This document shows, in pieces, positions 12,098 through 14,877 of a stretch of 14,877 nt of DNA (positions are counted from its first letter, which is position 1; each line of letters begins with the position of its first letter). The position numbers were made by a program, and so were the translations under genes. A model generated the notes under the pieces. That model was not told where the DNA came from and did no database searches. It was given only the letters and a program-made list of their open reading frames with translations. The DNA is taken from contig JAFDIX010000023.1 in assembly GCA_019307805.1 (NCBI GenBank), positions 1-14,877 of the forward strand, read 5' to 3'. Origin of the DNA: Deltaproteobacteria bacterium (GTDB taxonomy: Bacteria; Desulfobacterota; DSM-4660; Desulfatiglandales; HGW-15).

Positions 12098-13489
12098 ATG
12101 AAGAATGCCGACATCGTGAGTCGCCTTGAGGAGATCGTTGGTCCGGAACATGTCCTCTCCTCGGATATGGATCGGACCTTGTACGGCTATGATGCTTCGC
12201 TGGAAAAAGGGCAGGCGGATGCCGTGGTCTTGCCTGGGTCTACCGAGGAGGTATCCCGGGTTGTGTCCCTCGCCTTTCAGGAGAAGATCCCGATCATCGG
12301 TCGTGGTTCCGGGACAAACCTGAGCGGGGGGACCATTCCGGTGCAGGGGGGCATCGTTGTTCATTTCTCGAGAATGAACCGAGTCCTTGAGGTGGATATC
12401 CCCAACCGGACGGTCACCGTGGAGCCGGGGGTTATCACCCTGGACCTTCAGAACCAGATGCTTGAACAGGGGTTTGTATATGCCCCGGACCCGGCCAGCC
12501 AGAAAGTCTCCACCCTTGGCGGGAATTTTGGGGAAAACTCGGGGGGGCCCCACTGTCTGAAGTACGGGGTCACCACCAACCACGTCCTGGGAGCGGAGAT
12601 GGTGCTCTATGACGGTACCGTGGTATGGGTTGGGGGCAGTTCACAGGACAATCCCGGGTACGATTTAACCGGACTGCTCGTGGGCAGCGAAGGGACCTTG
12701 GGATTGATGACCAAAGTAATCCTAAGGCTCCTGAGGGCGCCGGAGGCGGTCAAGACCATGCTGGCTGTCTACGATACCATCGAGGATGCAAGCAACACCG
12801 TCTCTGCCATCATTGCCGAAGGCATTGTCCCCGCAACCCTGGAAATGATGGACCATGTGGTCATGAAGGCGGTGGAGGAGTCCATTCATGCAGGATATCC
12901 TCTCGATGCGGCTGCAGTGTTGATTATTGAGTTGGACGGTATGTCTGACGGCATGGACCGCCAGGCAGAGAAAATTATGGAAATCTGCAACAGGCATCAT
13001 GTGCGGGATGTACACACTGCAAAAGATGCCGAAGAACGGGCCAGGCTCTGGGCAGGGCGTAAAGGGGCCTTTGGGGCCATTACCAGGTTGAAGAAGCCCA
13101 GTTATATGGTCTGCGACGGCACCGTACCAAGGACTAAACTGCCGGAGGTCCTGAGCAGGGTTATGGAGATCGGGGAAAAGTACGGCCTCCTCATTGGAAA
13201 TGTCTTCCACGCAGGGGACGGCAATCTGCATCCCTTGATCCTGTTCGATGAGAGGGATGGGGCCGAGCTTGAAAAAGTGCGAAAGGCCTCCTCCGAAATT
13301 TTGAAGATTTGCGCAGAGGTAGGAGGGACCATCAGCGGGGAGCATGGAATAGGGGTGGAAAAGCTCAAGGAGATGCCCTTTGTATTTTCAGAAGGGGATC
13401 TGGATGCCATGAGGAATGTGAAGCTGGCCATGGATCCGGACAATATCTACAACCCCGGCAAGGTGGTGCCCGAGCCGAGACAGGAATAA
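12098..13489 (+). CDS. glcD: Glycolate oxidase subunit GlcD-like FAD-linked oxidoreductase
   Basis: This is an FAD-binding PCMH-type 2-hydroxy acid dehydrogenase of 463 residues, the usual GlcD length. The FAD domain shows IIGRGSGTNLSGGT (66-79), VEPGV (108-112) and STLGGNFGENSGGPHCLKYG (138-157). The C-terminal oxidase domain has HAGDGNLHP (371-379) and GEHGIG (414-419), with histidines expected at the active or metal site. With GlcE and an iron-sulfur GlcF subunit it would oxidise glycolate to glyoxylate at the membrane quinone pool or another carrier. The same family includes D-lactate dehydrogenases of sulfate reducers, so glycolate is favoured mainly by the neighbouring aminotransferase and glycine genes. 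The ATG at 12098 has GAGGAG 6 nt upstream; an upstream in-frame TTG lies within a palindromic repeat and is rejected. No signal peptide or membrane segment is visible. Confidence 0.9.
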   Translation: MKNADIVSRLEEIVGPEHVLSSDMDRTLYGYDASLEKGQADAVVLPGSTEEVSRVVSLAFQEKIPIIGRGSGTNLSGGTIPVQGGIVVHFSRMNRVLEVDIPNRTVTVEPGVITLDLQNQMLEQGFVYAPDPASQKVSTLGGNFGENSGGPHCLKYGVTTNHVLGAEMVLYDGTVVWVGGSSQDNPGYDLTGLLVGSEGTLGLMTKVILRLLRAPEAVKTMLAVYDTIEDASNTVSAIIAEGIVPATLEMMDHVVMKAVEESIHAGYPLDAAAVLIIELDGMSDGMDRQAEKIMEICNRHHVRDVHTAKDAEERARLWAGRKGAFGAITRLKKPSYMVCDGTVPRTKLPEVLSRVMEIGEKYGLLIGNVFHAGDGNLHPLILFDERDGAELEKVRKASSEILKICAEVGGTISGEHGIGVEKLKEMPFVFSEGDLDAMRNVKLAMDPDNIYNPGKVVPEPRQE

Positions 13490-13563
13490 TCTAACGTCTC
13501 GAAAATCCTGCAACTTGCCGAAATAAAGGGTTTTTAATGGCATCTTTTTTTATGCCGGCCACA

Positions 13564-13790
13564 TGGGATAATGGAATGTTGGAACAATGGAATAATGGTC
13601 AAAAGCGCATAACTTCTGTGTTTGATTAAGGGTTTTGGGATCAATTTCCACTGTTTCTTTAACCCCCTGCGATGCATGAAAAATTTGGGGTCTGTTTCGA
13701 TCCCTGATTTGTATATCTCATGAAGCATGATGTTTTTCAATGAGAATGAGGTGGAATAGAAACCCAATATTCCATCATTCCATTATTCTC
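13564..13790. repeat. Inverted arrays of an 8-bp TGGAATRW unit
   Basis: From 13564 four 8-bp units follow in register (TGGGATAA, TGGAATGT, TGGAACAA, TGGAATAA). About 170 bp on, at 13764-13790, the minus strand carries the same unit again (AGAATAA, TGGAATGA, TGGAATAT, TGGG). ATAATGGAAT at 13568-13577 is exactly inverted at 13777-13786. No gene lies between. This may be a dispersed intergenic repeat. Confidence 0.6.
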
Positions 13791-13805
13791 CCGCCAATTG
13801 GCGGG
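13790..13805. repeat. Perfect 16-bp palindrome CCCGCCAATTGGCGGG
   Basis: The 16-bp sequence is its own reverse complement and abuts one octamer array. It is followed by ATGAGCGAAGCGAACTAAG. It could extrude as a hairpin in RNA, serve as a dimer-binding site, or be a copy of a dispersed palindromic repeat. It lies about 50 bp upstream of the glcE-like gene. Confidence 0.6.
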
Positions 13806-13882
13806 ATGAGCGAAGCGAACTAAGTTCTATCCTGATTCCCGGGGACGAAAAAGGAAAATGAACCTGAACAAAATAGATCTTG

Positions 13883-14877
13883 ATGCATCCCTATGTGAAG
13901 GAAGATCCCGATTCCCTGGCCGGCTATGCCATAGACGGTATGGCCCCGAGGGCTGTCATTCTTCCTGAAGAGGTGGAAGAGGTGTCGGGGGTGGTTCGGC
14001 TGGCTGCAGAAAAGGGTCTCTCCATGGTCCCCCGGGGCAGTGGCAGCAAGATTGCGTTAGGCCATTCCCCCACGCGGTTGGATCTGGTAATCGGGATGGA
14101 ACGATTGAACCGGATCGTGGACATGGATACGGCCAACCTCACGGTGACGGCCCAGGCGGGCGTACGATTCAAAGAGGTCCAGACGATCCTTGAAACCCAG
14201 GAGGACCGCTGTTACCTGCCCCACGAGGAACCGGAGAAGGTCGCTGAAGAGGCCATCTGTTCGGATCGGGAGAACAGGGGCTGTTTTATCCCCCTTATGC
14301 CACCCTTCAGCGAGACTGCCACCCTGGGCGGTATTATTGCTGCCAATTCAAGCGGTCCCACCCGGCTCCTGTATGGTTTGCCCCGGGATTTGGTGCTGGG
14401 TGTTCGCTATGTGGCCCCTGATGGAGGGGTTGTGGGCATGGGTGGTAAGACCGTGAAAAATGTGTCCGGCTATGACATGTCCAAGTTGATGATCGGTTCC
14501 ATGGGGACCCTGGGCATATTGTGTGAGATGACCCTCCGATTATTGCCCCTGCCCGAGCAGGCGGGGACCGGTATATTTGTTTTTAAAGACCTGGCAGGGG
14601 CCCGGCAATTTGTGGAATGGATTTTTGAGACGGCCCTGCTGCCCGCTGCCGTTGAAGTGATGAATGCCAGGGCCTTTGGTTTTCTGGCGCCGGAAGGCAC
14701 AGCCGTTTCAGGGAGCAATGCATATGCCGTTGTCGCGGCTTTTGAGGGGGTACAAGAGGCCGTTTCCCGCCTCGAATCAGAAACTGAGGCCAGGGCCAGG
14801 GAATTGAAAGGAATCCATCAGACCTATCTTCAGGGAGAAGCCCATTCCTCCTTTTGGGGTGAATACAGCAATCTTTC
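13883..14877 (+). CDS. glcE: GlcE-like FAD-binding subunit of glycolate (or D-lactate) oxidase, 3' end outside the window
   Basis: The open frame runs from a stop at 13874-13876 to the window end without interruption, giving at least 331 residues; GlcE proteins are usually 350-420. PCMH-type FAD features are VPRGSGSKIALG (about 51-62), ETATLGGIIAANSSGP (144-159), and MGGKTVKNVSGYDMSKLMIG with GSMGTLG (about 186-210). The start is unclear. The ATG at 13883 has no ribosome site, whereas an ATG at 13858 with AAGGAAA upstream is in another frame. That frame reads MNLNKIDLDASL, as a GlcE N terminus might, before running to a stop at 13966. A single-base indel near 13885-13895 would join them, so the gene may carry a frameshift. 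GlcE pairs with GlcD; an iron-sulfur GlcF gene is expected beyond the window. Confidence 0.82.
   Translation, partial: MHPYVKEDPDSLAGYAIDGMAPRAVILPEEVEEVSGVVRLAAEKGLSMVPRGSGSKIALGHSPTRLDLVIGMERLNRIVDMDTANLTVTAQAGVRFKEVQTILETQEDRCYLPHEEPEKVAEEAICSDRENRGCFIPLMPPFSETATLGGIIAANSSGPTRLLYGLPRDLVLGVRYVAPDGGVVGMGGKTVKNVSGYDMSKLMIGSMGTLGILCEMTLRLLPLPEQAGTGIFVFKDLAGARQFVEWIFETALLPAAVEVMNARAFGFLAPEGTAVSGSNAYAVVAAFEGVQEAVSRLESETEARARELKGIHQTYLQGEAHSSFWGEYSNL

Larger units (their letters stand above)
13490..13857. other. Non-coding gap between glcD and the glcE-like gene
   Basis: No credible gene is seen in these roughly 370 nt. A weak GGCAT/ATGCC hairpin around a T-run (13539-13556) follows glcD but is not a convincing terminator. 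The rest is AT-rich and holds the octamer arrays and 16-bp palindrome listed separately. A gap this long inside a glcDE pair is unusual, because these genes normally abut. Confidence 0.6.

Noticed and set aside
12722..13345. A 207-codon minus-strand open frame inside glcD
   Set aside because: It is antisense to the conserved C-terminal half of GlcD and shows no domain.
13564..13790. CRISPR-like array
   Set aside because: The repeat unit is only 8 bp and directly adjacent without spacers; no cas gene is present.

Overview
The window is gene-dense, moderately GC-rich bacterial DNA with AT-rich intergenic gaps. Gene content and repeat style point to a Desulfobacterota (deltaproteobacterial, sulfate-reducer-like) genome. 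The grounds are a split glycine decarboxylase, a GcvT-SHMT fusion, GlcD/GlcE-type oxidoreductase genes, and intergenic spaces with short tandem words and GC-rich palindromes. The lineage is an inference; no phylogenetic marker is present.

Layout. A divergent AT-rich control region (about 3813-3997) separates two arms. The leftward arm (minus strand) is an Lrp/AsnC-type regulator, gcvH, gcvPA and gcvPB, tightly packed (18-nt gap, 2-nt gap, 4-nt overlap). The rightward arm (plus strand) is lpd, a long gcvT-glyA fusion, a ParB/SerK-like protein, an ACT-ACT-HAD protein resembling SerB, a class V aminotransferase of the alanine/serine-glyoxylate type, glcD, and a glcE-like gene cut by the window end. 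The glycine cleavage system is complete across the two arms: P (two subunits), H, T and L, with SHMT fused to T.

How the genes could work together. GlcD/GlcE would oxidise a 2-hydroxy acid (glycolate to glyoxylate if the names hold; D-lactate is the main alternative). The aminotransferase would convert glyoxylate to glycine. The cleavage system plus SHMT would interconvert two glycines with serine, CO2, NH3 and NADH. This has the chemistry of a photorespiration-like C2 salvage route; the cleavage and SHMT steps are reversible, so a reductive glycine direction cannot be excluded. Two further genes touch serine: a protein with the HE and DGHHR motifs of ParB-fold free-serine kinases (SerK/SbnI), and a SerB-like protein whose HAD catalytic and substrate-binding residues are altered. 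A likely serine kinase beside a probably non-canonical, amino-acid-sensing phosphatase homologue is the most novel point here.

Non-coding structure. The divergent control region has two sigma70-like promoters whose -35 boxes form the arms of an 11-bp inverted repeat. The gap before the aminotransferase has a near-consensus promoter, a structured stretch with a possible terminator, and a 125-bp palindromic MITE-like element with perfect 15-bp ends. The gaps beside the SerB-like gene, glcD and glcE hold heptamer repeats, GC-rich palindromes and inverted arrays of an 8-bp unit. I saw no tRNA, rRNA, CRISPR array, transposase or glycine riboswitch.
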